Positions 42,560-50,748 of a stretch of DNA of 64,000 nt are shown in pieces. Source of the DNA: Diaminobutyricibacter sp. McL0608 (GTDB lineage: Bacteria > Actinomycetota > Actinomycetes > Actinomycetales > Microbacteriaceae); contig NZ_CP154826.1 of the NCBI RefSeq assembly GCF_039613825.1, positions 1,054,001 to 1,118,000 on the forward strand, in the 5' to 3' direction. Position numbers and translations under genes: made by a program. Each line of letters opens with the position of its first letter. Positions within the stretch are counted from its first letter, which is position 1. A model generated the notes under the pieces. It made no database searches and was not told where the DNA came from. It saw only the letters and a list, made by a program, of their open reading frames with translations.

Positions 42560-43138
42560 TCAGCGCGTCTGCGGGTGGCGAATCCCGTCAGTGAGGATGC
42601 GCGCCCAATCCTCCGGGATGGATTCGAGGCCGGCTGTGACGATCAGGTGGCAGAGCTGTCCGAACGCCATGAAGCGCTGCACCTCGCCGTCGGTCGCCCC
42701 CGAGCGGTCGAGAGCGAAGCGTGTCACCCGAGCCAGCCCGCGCCTGAGCGAGTCGCCGATCTCCGGGATCTCGCCCGCGGACTGCGCGTGAACCTGGAGC
42801 AGGAGGAGCGCTCGATCCTCGATGAGTTCGGCATAAGCCCCGCCCATCGCGGAAAGAATCTCGGAAGGCGTCTGGCCCGCAGATTCCTCTGCGCCCCGCG
42901 CCAGCGACTCCTCGATGAGTTCGAAACAGCGATCGAGTGCCGCGACGAAAAGCGTCTCCTTACCGGGGAAGAGCTTGAACACATAGGCCGGGGAGATGCG
43001 TGCGTGCTCGGCTACCGCTGCGATCGGAGTTCCCAGATAGCCGCTGGTTGCGAAAACCTGGATCGCGCTGGTGATGACTGTGTCACGCCTCGCGTCTGCA
43101 GTAGAGAGGGGTGTGCGGGTTCGTGTGGGAGCCGGCAT
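42560..43138 (-). CDS. TetR-family regulator of the adjacent MFS gene
   Basis: 192 residues from ATG 43138. TetR helix-turn-helix (RRDTVITSAIQVFATSGYLG then TPIAAVAEHARISPAYVFKL) followed by a helical ligand domain. The frame is open far upstream, but that part is the antisense of the sulfurtransferase gene. TACAGT (43146-43151) ends 7 nt before the ATG with TTGCGC (43170-43175) 18 bp upstream, so the mRNA is leaderless and starts inside the operator at 43139-43158. It sits 92 bp upstream of the MFS gene in the same direction. Confidence 0.9.
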   Translation of the reverse strand: MPAPTRTRTPLSTADARRDTVITSAIQVFATSGYLGTPIAAVAEHARISPAYVFKLFPGKETLFVAALDRCFELIEESLARGAEESAGQTPSEILSAMGGAYAELIEDRALLLLQVHAQSAGEIPEIGDSLRRGLARVTRFALDRSGATDGEVQRFMAFGQLCHLIVTAGLESIPEDWARILTDGIRHPQTR

Positions 43139-43175
43139 GTGAGTGACTGTACACTCACTAGTTGAGATTGCGCAA
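43139..43175 (-). promoter_or_regulatory. Autoregulatory promoter-operator of the TetR gene
   Basis: GTGAGTG (43139-43145) and CACTCAC (43152-43158) form a perfect dyad whose 6-bp spacer ACTGTA is the -10 (TACAGT on the minus strand); the -35 is TTGCGC at 43170-43175. The dyad lies directly against the ATG, so repressor, polymerase and initiating ribosome would compete for the same DNA or RNA. The rest of the gap to 43363 shows only short GC-rich sequence. Confidence 0.75.
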
Positions 43176-43363
43176 GAGGGTATGGGGTCCTGGGCCGACA
43201 CGCCGTAGGTGAAAGGGCGCCCGCCCAGGCTCGGCTCAGTGGGCATCCATGCTTCGAAGGGGAGGTCACTCCGTGGCTCGGGGGCCGGTTGATCGAAGGG
43301 ACGGGGATGTGCTGAACGGGCTGGTACTGCCCAGGCAGAGGCCCGCCGCGAGAGGATAGAGGG

Positions 43364-44203
43364 GTGCCCACACTGATTCAGGCGGACGAGCTTGCCGCCG
43401 CGCTCGCCGCATCCACGCCGCCCCGGCTTCTCGATGTCCGTTGGAAGCTCGGCGGCCCGCCCGGGCGACCGCTCCACGAAGCCGGGCACATTCCCGGTGC
43501 CGTGTACGTCGACCTCGACACGGAACTGGCCGGCCACGGTCTCCCGATCGAAGGGCGCCACCCGCTTCCCGGCATCGAGACACTCCAGGCGGCCGCGCGC
43601 CGCTGGGGCCTCAACCCCGGCGACTCGGTCGTCGTCTACGACGACCTCTCCGCGATGTCCGCGGCGCGCGCCTGGTGGCTGCTGCGCCATGCCGGCTTCG
43701 ATGACGTCCGGGTACTCGACGGCGGCCTCGCCATGTGGATCGCCGCAGGGTACGCACTCGAGTCCGGCGCCGTCGAGGTCGAACCCGGAAGCGTCGAGCT
43801 CGCGTACGGGCACCTGCCGATCCTCGATGGCGACCAGGCGGCCGCCGTCGCGCGGGAAGGCGTGCTCCTCGACGCCAGGGCCGGCGAACGGTATCGCGGT
43901 GAGACCGAGCCGATCGATCCGCGTGCGGGCCACATCCCGGGCGCTGTCAGCGCACCGACGACGGAGAACCTGGGATCAGACGGGCGGTTCCTTCCGCCCG
44001 AGCAGCTCGCGGCCCGATTCGCAGCGTTGGGTGTGCGTAAGGATGCGCCGGTCGGCACCTACTGCGGCTCCGGCATCACCTCCGCTCACGAACTCATCGC
44101 GCTGGAACTCGCCGGCTACGACGGCGCGGTCTACCCGGGGTCGTGGTCGGCGTGGTCGAACGATCCCGCCCGCCCGGTGGCCACGGGACTTGGAGGGGTG
44201 TAA
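43364..44203 (+). CDS. Thiosulfate/3-mercaptopyruvate-type sulfurtransferase (two rhodanese domains)
   Basis: 279 residues from GTG 43364. Tandem rhodanese domains: the first (1-130: LLDVRWKLGG, HIPGAVYVDLDTEL, GDSVVVYDDLSAMSAARAWW) has no Cys at the active loop and is structural. The second (145-275) has the catalytic Cys in VGTYCGSGITSAHELIALEL. It transfers sulfane sulfur from thiosulfate or 3-mercaptopyruvate to an acceptor such as cyanide or thioredoxin. It heads a same-strand run of sulfur-linked genes (to 48107), 51 bp before the cysteine-synthase-like gene. Confidence 0.92.
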   Translation: MPTLIQADELAAALAASTPPRLLDVRWKLGGPPGRPLHEAGHIPGAVYVDLDTELAGHGLPIEGRHPLPGIETLQAAARRWGLNPGDSVVVYDDLSAMSAARAWWLLRHAGFDDVRVLDGGLAMWIAAGYALESGAVEVEPGSVELAYGHLPILDGDQAAAVAREGVLLDARAGERYRGETEPIDPRAGHIPGAVSAPTTENLGSDGRFLPPEQLAARFAALGVRKDAPVGTYCGSGITSAHELIALELAGYDGAVYPGSWSAWSNDPARPVATGLGGV

Positions 44204-44220
44204 CAGTGGGCAACAGCGCT

Positions 44221-44248
44221 TTGACCGCACCCGGGCCGCGCCTAATGT
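44221..44248 (+). promoter_or_regulatory. Leaderless promoter of the cysteine-synthase-like gene
   Basis: TTGACC (44221-44226), 16-bp spacer, TAATGT (44243-44248), ending exactly 6 nt before the ATG at 44255. No Shine-Dalgarno is present. This is one of the best-formed examples of the TANNNT-N6-ATG arrangement that recurs through the window. Confidence 0.7.
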
Positions 44249-44254
44249 CTACGC

Positions 44255-45321
44255 ATGACCACTGTGGACACTCACCTGATCGGGCGGCCCGCCGGCCCGC
44301 TCGCGCACCGTGATGTCCTCGACCCGGCGGCGGTGAGCGCAACGGACGCAATCCTCGACTCGGCGACCGCACTCATCGGCAACACGCCCGTCGTCGAGCT
44401 GCATTCGCTCACCCGGGGGCTGCCGGGACGCGTGCTCGTCAAACTCGAATGCCGTAACCCGGGCGGTTCGTCGAAGGATCGTGTCGCGCTCAACATGATC
44501 CGTACCGCGGAAGCGACCGGTGTCCTCCGGCCTGGCGGCACGATCGTCGAGGCGACATCGGGCAACACCGGCATCGGACTCGCCCTTGTCGGCCGGCTCA
44601 CCGGACACCCCGTGGTCATCGTGCACAGCGCCGACATCTCCGACGAGAAACGCGCCGTGCTCACCGCCTACGGCGCCCGGCTCGTGCAGGCCGACTGGGA
44701 TGCCGAACCCTCCGATCCCGCCAATCCGCGCGCCGTCGCCGATCGCATCGCAGCCCAGACACCGGGCGCCTGGCGTTCGTCGCAGTTCGAGAACCTGGCC
44801 AACCCACACGCGCACTACCAGTCCACCGGGCCCGAGATCTGGCGCCAGACGGCGGGAACCGTCACACATCTCGTCGCATCCATCGGCACCGGCGGCACCG
44901 TCAGCGGGGCCGGACGCTTCCTCAAGACGTGAGCGCCGGCGCCGTGCGGGTCATCGGCGCGAACCCTGCCGGCTCGACCTACGCCGGCGACGCCCCCGGC
45001 CAGATCGTCGTCGACGGCGTCGGCACGAGCTGGCCTCGCGAATTCTGGCCGACGACCTTCGACCGCGACCTCGTAGACGAGGTGCGAACCGTCGACGACC
45101 GAACCGTCTATGCGACCGTCCACCGTCTCGCGGGGGAGGAGGCCCTGCTCCTCGGCCCGTCGTCCGGGCTGGCCGTCGCGGTAGCCGTCGAGCAAGCCCG
45201 AACGGCCGCGCCCGGCTCGGTGATCGTGGCGATCGCGCCCGACGGCGGCATCAACTACCTGACCAAGGCATACAACCCCGAGTGGCTGGCGAAAGCCGGA
45301 CTCACCCCAACCACCGAGTGA
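44255..45321 (+). pseudogene. Cysteine synthase / cystathionine beta-synthase-like PLP enzyme, split by a frameshift
   Basis: Two abutting frames together make one PLP beta-family enzyme of about 354 residues. Frame 1 (44255-44932) has IGNTPVVEL, PLP Lys in NPGGSSKDRVALNM, TSGNTGIGLAL and the phosphate loop GTGGTVSGAGRFLK, then a stop. Frame 2 (44929-45321) continues with AGAVRVIGANPAGSTY and GPSSGLAVA. One missing base near 44926 (AAGACG for an expected AAGGACG) explains the break. The result leaves a GTGA overlap, so frame 2 could be made by coupled reinitiation from GTG 44929 and the halves might still associate. Sequencing error, real mutation and a split enzyme remain open. The enzyme would make cysteine or cystathionine from an activated serine. 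Confidence 0.8.
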
Positions 45322-45340
45322 CGGCGAGTAGTTTCACACC

Positions 45341-46642
45341 ATGACCCTTCTGCATTTCGGCTGGTTCCTCGGCGCCGGATTCGGCGTCCAGGGCTGGGGC
45401 GACCCCACCTACGGCATCGGCTACGACTGGAAGCAGCCGCAGGTCTACCAGGATGCCGCGCGCCTGTTCGAAGCGAGCGGGTTCGACCTGTTCATCATCG
45501 AGGACGGCGTCGCCGTACCCGACACCTACGGCGGGACCGCGGAGGTGAACCTCGCCAACGCGCGCTTCGTCCCGAAGCACGACCCGCTGCCCCTCGTTCC
45601 CTACCTTCTCGGGGCCACCCGCGACCTCGGAATCGTCCCGACCCTGAGCGCCAGCTTCTATGAGCCGTTCACCGCGGCCCGGCTCCTCGCGACCCTCCAG
45701 CATTTCGCAGGCGGCCGCCTCGGCTTCAACGTGGTGACGAGCGGATCGGACCTCGCAGCCCAGAACTACAACCTCGACAAGCAGGTCGAGCACGACCTCC
45801 GCTACGACCGCGCCGACGAATGGGTCGACGTGGTTCGCCGCCTGTGGCGCAGCTGGGATGCGGACGCCGTCCTCGAAGACACGGAGCGCGGGGTCTACGC
45901 CGACTTCACGAAGGTGCGCCCGATCAACCACGAGGGACGATTCTTCCGCGTGCGGGGTCCTCTCAACACGGTGCCGCCCGTCGAGGAGCCGGTCATGGTG
46001 CAGGCCGGCGCGTCTGGTCGCGGCCGTGATTTCGCAGGCAAGAACTCCGACGTCATCCTGGCTCTCGCATCCACACCTGAACGGATGCGCGACTACCGCA
46101 ACTCCATCCGCGAGGTCGCGGCGGCCAACGGGCGGGATCCGGATGCGGTGAAGGTTCTGTTCGTCGTCAACCCGGTGGTGACGGCGAATGCGGCCGAGAC
46201 CGAGACGGTGAAGGCGGCGCGGGCCGAACTCACGCAGTCGGCGATCGACGAAGCGCTCCAGTCGATCTCGTACCTGTCAGGCGTCGACTTCAAGAAGTTC
46301 GACCTCGATGCGCCGCTGCCGGCTGTGACGACCAACAGCAACCAGGGCACCCTCGACAATTTCGTGAGTTCGGCGCCCGCCGGTTCGACGCTGCGCGAGA
46401 TCCTTCAGGTCCGCGCCCGCAAGGACGGTCTCGCGATCGTGGGAACCGCCGACGAGATCGCCGAACACCTGGGCGAGCTGGGTGAGGCCGTCGGAGGCGA
46501 CGGGTTCCTCTTCACCGGCCAGGTGCATCCGGCGCACGTGCACCGCACCCTCGACCCCCTCGTGCCCGCCCTGCGGCGGCGCGGCCTGATCCGCACGGAA
46601 TTCGGCGGTGCGGGACTGCGCGCCAACCTCCGGGAGTTCTAG
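45341..46642 (+). CDS. FMN-dependent monooxygenase, NtaA/SnaA/DszA family
   Basis: 433 residues, a luciferase-like TIM barrel. Family marks are the start LLHFGWFLGAGFGVQGWGDP, the segment LQHFAGGRLGFNVVTSGSDLAAQNY and PVMVQAGASGRGRDFAGKNSD. These enzymes use FMNH2 from a separate reductase and O2 to oxidise sulfones, aminocarboxylates or similar. An FMN reductase of the MsuE type lies in the window at 59873. TAGTTT (45329-45334) ends 6 nt before the ATG, so its mRNA may be leaderless. The lyase homologue follows after one base, so the two are one unit; sulfur-linked neighbours suggest an organosulfur substrate. Confidence 0.9.
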   Translation: MTLLHFGWFLGAGFGVQGWGDPTYGIGYDWKQPQVYQDAARLFEASGFDLFIIEDGVAVPDTYGGTAEVNLANARFVPKHDPLPLVPYLLGATRDLGIVPTLSASFYEPFTAARLLATLQHFAGGRLGFNVVTSGSDLAAQNYNLDKQVEHDLRYDRADEWVDVVRRLWRSWDADAVLEDTERGVYADFTKVRPINHEGRFFRVRGPLNTVPPVEEPVMVQAGASGRGRDFAGKNSDVILALASTPERMRDYRNSIREVAAANGRDPDAVKVLFVVNPVVTANAAETETVKAARAELTQSAIDEALQSISYLSGVDFKKFDLDAPLPAVTTNSNQGTLDNFVSSAPAGSTLREILQVRARKDGLAIVGTADEIAEHLGELGEAVGGDGFLFTGQVHPAHVHRTLDPLVPALRRRGLIRTEFGGAGLRANLREF

Positions 46643-46643
46643 C

Positions 46644-48107
46644 GTGACCGCGGAGATCGTCACACTGGGTGCCGACGCTCCGACGACGGCGGACCTCGTC
46701 GCGATCGCGGATGGCGCTCGCGTCGAGATCGGTCCGGATGCACGCCAGGCGATCGAAGCATCCCGCGCCGTCGTCGAGGCGGCGATCGCGGACGGACTCC
46801 CGGTCTACGGTCTCAACACGCGCCTCGGCGCCGGACGGGACGACCGGGTCGGCGACGACGAGCTGCTCGACTATCAGAGGCTCGTCATCGCGAACCATCG
46901 CGGCGGCGTGGGCGAGGCGCTGGGGGAGCGGCAGGTGCGCGCCCTGATCGCCGCCAGGCTCAGCGGCTTCACGCGCGGCGGGGCAGGTGTGCGGATCGAA
47001 CTCGCGCAGGCGTATGCCGACTTGCTGAACGCGAACATCCACCCGGTGGTTCCCGCCCGCGGCTCGGTGGGCGCTGCGGACCTCACGCATCTGGCCGAGG
47101 TGGCGGCCGTCCTCACCGGGGGCGGGCGGGCATTCATCGACGGAGTTGTGGTGCCGGGTGAGGAGGCTCTGACCGCCGCCGGGCTCGAGCCCATCGTCCT
47201 GGCGCCGCATGAAGGCCTCGCGGTCCTGAGCTCGAACGCGTACAGCGTCGGCGCGGGGGCGCTCGTGCTGTCGGCACTGGCCCGCCGGGTCGACGCCTGG
47301 GATTCCGTCGTCGCGCTCACGCTCGAAGCCGTCGGCTCTGCGGGACCGGCCGGCAACCTGACCGCGTTCAGCGCGGAGATCGCGGATGCTCGCGGCGGCG
47401 CCGGTCAGCGCTCGTCGGCCGGGGTGATCCGGGCCGCACTCCTCGGCAGCGCGCTCGCCGCATCCGACCGGAGCGTGACCGTGCAGGACCCGATCGCGTT
47501 CCGCACGGTGCCGCAGATCCACGGGGCGCTTCGGGAAGCGCTCGATCACGGCGTACATGAGATCGACCTCGAAGTGGCCGCGCGATCCGACAACCCGCTC
47601 GTCGACGTCGGGACGGGGCGGATGATCTCCGGCGGGAACTTCCAGGCGATCCCTCTCGCCCTCGCCCTGGAGAACATCCGGCTGGCGCTCGCGCACGTCG
47701 CTTCAGCGAGCGAGCGACGCATCTCCGCACTGTCCGGGGCGCTCACCACGGCCCGACGGGAGGGGAGGACGCGCGTGCCCGGGCTCCTGGCCTATTCGGC
47801 TGCGGCAGCCCTCGCCGAGGTGAGGCAGCTGGCCGCACCCGCGACGCTCGGAGTGACGACCCTGTCGGGTGTGGAGGACCACGCGTCCCTCGCACCGCTG
47901 GCCCTCCAGCTGCTCGAGCGGTCCGCCGCACTGGTGGACGAGCTCGCGGCGATCGAAGCGCTCCACGCGGTCGACCTGCTCCGGGTTACGGATGCGCGGC
48001 CGACGGGCGCCGGAACCGGACCGATTTTCGCAGGGGTCGACGAGGCCGTTGCCGCCGGGATCCCTGCCGCCGACCTCGTTCCGCTGGTCGTCGCGACGAT
48101 CAGGTGA
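46644..48107 (+). CDS. Aromatic amino-acid lyase (HAL/PAL) homologue lacking the MIO tripeptide
   Basis: 487 residues from GTG 46644, with GGGAG 7 nt upstream, one base after the monooxygenase stop. The fold of histidine ammonia-lyase is clear throughout (VYGLNTRLG near 54-62, RGSVGA at 139-144, DPIAFRTVPQIHGA at 282-295, RSDNPLV, SGVEDHAS). However, the A-S-G tripeptide that cyclises to the electrophilic MIO group is absent: after GSVGA the chain reads ADLTHL instead of SGDLAPL, one residue shorter. Other lyase residues are also changed: Asn of the I-N-G-T motif is Ser196 and the active-site Tyr of Q-D-x-Y is Ile284, while Tyr55, Arg287 and the E-D-H Glu remain. Ordinary ammonia-lyase activity is therefore unlikely. 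MIO-independent elimination, as in ergothionase (a HAL relative releasing trimethylamine), is one possibility. The reaction is unknown. Confidence 0.85.
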   Translation: MTAEIVTLGADAPTTADLVAIADGARVEIGPDARQAIEASRAVVEAAIADGLPVYGLNTRLGAGRDDRVGDDELLDYQRLVIANHRGGVGEALGERQVRALIAARLSGFTRGGAGVRIELAQAYADLLNANIHPVVPARGSVGAADLTHLAEVAAVLTGGGRAFIDGVVVPGEEALTAAGLEPIVLAPHEGLAVLSSNAYSVGAGALVLSALARRVDAWDSVVALTLEAVGSAGPAGNLTAFSAEIADARGGAGQRSSAGVIRAALLGSALAASDRSVTVQDPIAFRTVPQIHGALREALDHGVHEIDLEVAARSDNPLVDVGTGRMISGGNFQAIPLALALENIRLALAHVASASERRISALSGALTTARREGRTRVPGLLAYSAAAALAEVRQLAAPATLGVTTLSGVEDHASLAPLALQLLERSAALVDELAAIEALHAVDLLRVTDARPTGAGTGPIFAGVDEAVAAGIPAADLVPLVVATIR

Positions 48108-48121
48108 CCGACAGGCTGTCC

Positions 48122-48643
48122 TCAGCGATCGGCAGCGGGCAGCTCTTTCTCGAACGACAGGTAGCCGATCGCCTCGTAGTCCGCATCCAGATCGAAGAGC
48201 GGCCTGTAGCCGAGTGACAGGTAGAGGGCGACCGCTTCGGGCTGTCGTGCGCCGGTGGTGAGCTCGATCCGCCTGATCCCGCGTGAGGCGGCCTCGGCCT
48301 CGAGCTCGGCCATCACCCGCCGGGCAAGGCCTTTGCGGCGGTGCTCCGAATGCGTCCACACCCGCTTCACCTCCACCGTCTCGTCGTCGATGCGCATGAA
48401 GGCTCCGCCGGCGACCGGGGCGCCGTCGACGAGAAGGAGGAGGAACACTCCGCCCGTCGACTCGTGGAAGCGCTCAGCGGGGTAGCGGGACAACTCGGCC
48501 GACGAGGGGATCCCGTCGTTGAAGCCGTAGCGCTCGTCGTATTCGCGGGACAACTCCTCGACAAGCGGCGAAGCAAGCGGGTCATCCGGGCTGGAGTGGA
48601 TGACGGTCGCCGTCGATGCGAAATCGTTAGGCAAAACAGGCAC
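48122..48643 (-). CDS. GNAT-family N-acetyltransferase
   Basis: 173 residues from GTG 48643. Single GNAT domain with the acetyl-CoA loop VWTHSEHRRKGLARRVMAEL and the motif-B segment TGARQPEAVALYLSLGYRPL. The substrate is not known. It converges on the lyase homologue with a 14-bp gap. Confidence 0.88.
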   Translation of the reverse strand: MPVLPNDFASTATVIHSSPDDPLASPLVEELSREYDERYGFNDGIPSSAELSRYPAERFHESTGGVFLLLLVDGAPVAGGAFMRIDDETVEVKRVWTHSEHRRKGLARRVMAELEAEAASRGIRRIELTTGARQPEAVALYLSLGYRPLFDLDADYEAIGYLSFEKELPAADR

Positions 48644-48783
48644 TCACCGACGATATGCCGGGCGCGTGCGCGTCACAACACGAATTCTTCACACTTCGTC
48701 ACGCCGCGCGTCACTGTTGTGCAAGTAATCGCGAAATATGCCGGAAATCTCTGCGAAAAGTTGCGTTGCACGCGTGAATTAGG

Positions 48784-48814
48784 TTGATTGTCAGCGCCAG
48801 CGCTGAGGTAGGCT
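48784..48814 (+). promoter_or_regulatory. Promoter with internal palindrome, amino-acid ABC operon
   Basis: TTGATT (48784-48789) and TAGGCT (48809-48814) with a 19-bp spacer. Filling the spacer is a near-complete palindrome, TCAGCGC (48791-48797) and GCGCTGA (48800-48806) separated by two bases, a likely repressor operator between -35 and -10. The upstream part of this gap (48644-48780) is unusually AT-rich for the genome, with no feature I can name. Confidence 0.65.
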
Positions 48815-48861
48815 CCACTCACCGCGATTCTCATCCCCACCAAGAGAAGGAATACATTCAT

Positions 48862-49764
48862 ATGCGAACCCGTTATGCGGCCCCTGCGCTGCTCGCAATC
48901 GCAGCGCTCGCGCTGACCGGCTGCGTCGACAACTCGACCCCGTCGAGCAGCAACTCCCCGTCGACCAGCGGCAACGCCTACGGCGTGACGAAGGACGCGA
49001 CGCTCGCGGCATCGCTCCCCAGCAAGATCAAGTCGGCCGGTGCCATCACGGTAGGCATGGACGACACGTACGCCCCCAACGAGTACAAGGACGACAACGG
49101 CAACCCCGCCGGATGGGAAGTCGACCTGACCAACGCCATCGGCGACAAGCTCGGCGTCAAGATCAACTACGCGATCGCGAAGTTCGACAACATCATCCCC
49201 AGCATCACCGGCGGCAAGGACGACATGGGAATGTCGTCGTTCACCGACACCGTCGAGCGCGAGAAGCAAGTCGACTTCGTCAACTACTACTCGGCAGGCA
49301 TCCAGTGGGCGTCGGCCAAGGGCAAGACGGTCGACCCCGACAACGCCTGTGGACTCAAGGTCGCCGTCCAGTCGACCACCTTCGAGGACACCGATGAGGT
49401 TCCCGCGAAGTCGAAGGCGTGCACCGACAAGGGCAAGCCGGCCATCCAGGTCTTCCGCTTCGACGCCCAGGACCAGGCGACCAACGCGGTCGTCCTCGGC
49501 CAGGTCGACGCCATGAGCGCTGACTCGCCCGTCACCCTCTATGCGATCTCGCAGACCGGTGGCAAGCTCCAGACCGCAGGCAACACGTTCGACGTCGCGC
49601 CGTACGGCATCCCGGTCGCCAAGGGTTCGGACTTCGGCCCGGTCCTGCAGAAGACCGTCCAGGCGCTGATCGAAGACGGAACCTACGGCAAGATCCTCGA
49701 CAAGTGGGGTGTTGCAGATGGTGGCGTCAAGACCGTCGACTTCAACGCCGCGTCGAAAGGCTAA
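48862..49764 (+). CDS. Polar amino-acid ABC transporter, substrate-binding lipoprotein
   Basis: 300 residues from ATG 48862 (AGAAGGAA upstream). Lipoprotein signal ending in lipobox ALTGC, a Ser/Thr linker, then a family-3 solute-binding domain (about 50-285): TVGMDDTYAPNEYKDDNGNP, GWEVDLTNAIGDKLGVK, DNIIPSITGGKDDMGMSSFT and the hinge strands KVAVQSTTFED. Anchored outside the membrane, it delivers a polar amino acid to the permease encoded 6 bp downstream. The ligand (glutamine, glutamate or a basic residue) cannot be fixed by eye. Confidence 0.92.
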   Translation: MRTRYAAPALLAIAALALTGCVDNSTPSSSNSPSTSGNAYGVTKDATLAASLPSKIKSAGAITVGMDDTYAPNEYKDDNGNPAGWEVDLTNAIGDKLGVKINYAIAKFDNIIPSITGGKDDMGMSSFTDTVEREKQVDFVNYYSAGIQWASAKGKTVDPDNACGLKVAVQSTTFEDTDEVPAKSKACTDKGKPAIQVFRFDAQDQATNAVVLGQVDAMSADSPVTLYAISQTGGKLQTAGNTFDVAPYGIPVAKGSDFGPVLQKTVQALIEDGTYGKILDKWGVADGGVKTVDFNAASKG

Positions 49765-49770
49765 TCGATA

Positions 49771-50748
49771 ATGTCCCTGGGCAACCAGGACCGTCCGGTG
49801 GCGGCCACAGTGCCGTCGCCGGACGGCGGCCACGATTCACAGCCGATCAAGGCGATCAAGCTGCGTCACCCCTGGCGCACCCTCATCGCCGTCGCTCTGA
49901 TCGTCATCGTCGTTCTCTTCGTGCTCGACGCCGCCAACCGTGAGGCCTACGGCTGGCCGACGGTAGGCAAGTACCTCTTCGACAAGCGCATCAGTGCAGC
50001 CGCGCTCGTCACCCTCGAACTGACGGTGATCTCGATGATCATCGCGATCATCCTGGGCCTCATCCTCGCAATCATGCGGCTGTCGCCGAACCCGGTCGTC
50101 AAGTCGGTCGCCTGGCTGTACCTGTGGATCTTCCGCGGAACACCGATCTATGTCCAGCTCGTGTTCTGGGGCCTCATCGCCCTGATCTATCCGACCATCG
50201 AGCTGGGTCGCGGCATCCTCCACGATCCGATCGTCCTGATGGACAACTTCGCGCTCAACACGTTCGTGATCGCGATCATCGGCCTGTCACTCAACGAAGC
50301 TGCGTACATGGCTGAGATCGTGCGAGCCGGACTCCTCTCGGTCGATCGCGGGCAGGAGGAGGCGGCCACCGCGCTCGGCATGGGCTGGGGGCTCACCATG
50401 CGGCGCATCGTGGTGCCGCAGTCGATGCGCATCATCATCCCGCCGACCGGCAACGAAGTCATCTCGATGCTGAAGACGACGTCGCTGGTGGCGGCCATCC
50501 CGCTCACCACCGACCTCTACGGTGTCGCGCGCGACATCTCCGCGGTGACGTTCACACCCGTCCCGCTGCTGATCGTCGCATCCATCTGGTACCTGTTCTT
50601 CACCTCGATCCTGATGGTGGGCCAGTACTTCCTGGAGAAGCGGTTCTCGCGTGGTGTCGGGGCCCGGCGTCCTGACAAGAACGACGGCATCGCGATCACG
50701 GCCGCGACGCCGGTCATCGACGGCAACGACGTGGGAGGCAAGGGATGA
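49771..50748 (+). CDS. Polar amino-acid ABC transporter, permease
   Basis: 325 residues. A cytoplasmic N-terminal tail of 35 residues precedes a HisM/GlnP-type membrane domain with about six helices and the ATPase-contact EAA loop [20 protein letters not shown], then ATALGMG. A lone permease here implies a homodimer. Its last bases overlap the ATPase start (ATGA), so the three genes form a complete transporter operon. Confidence 0.93.
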   Translation: MSLGNQDRPVAATVPSPDGGHDSQPIKAIKLRHPWRTLIAVALIVIVVLFVLDAANREAYGWPTVGKYLFDKRISAAALVTLELTVISMIIAIILGLILAIMRLSPNPVVKSVAWLYLWIFRGTPIYVQLVFWGLIALIYPTIELGRGILHDPIVLMDNFALNTFVIAIIGLSLNEAAYMAEIVRAGLLSVDRGQEEAATALGMGWGLTMRRIVVPQSMRIIIPPTGNEVISMLKTTSLVAAIPLTTDLYGVARDISAVTFTPVPLLIVASIWYLFFTSILMVGQYFLEKRFSRGVGARRPDKNDGIAITAATPVIDGNDVGGKG

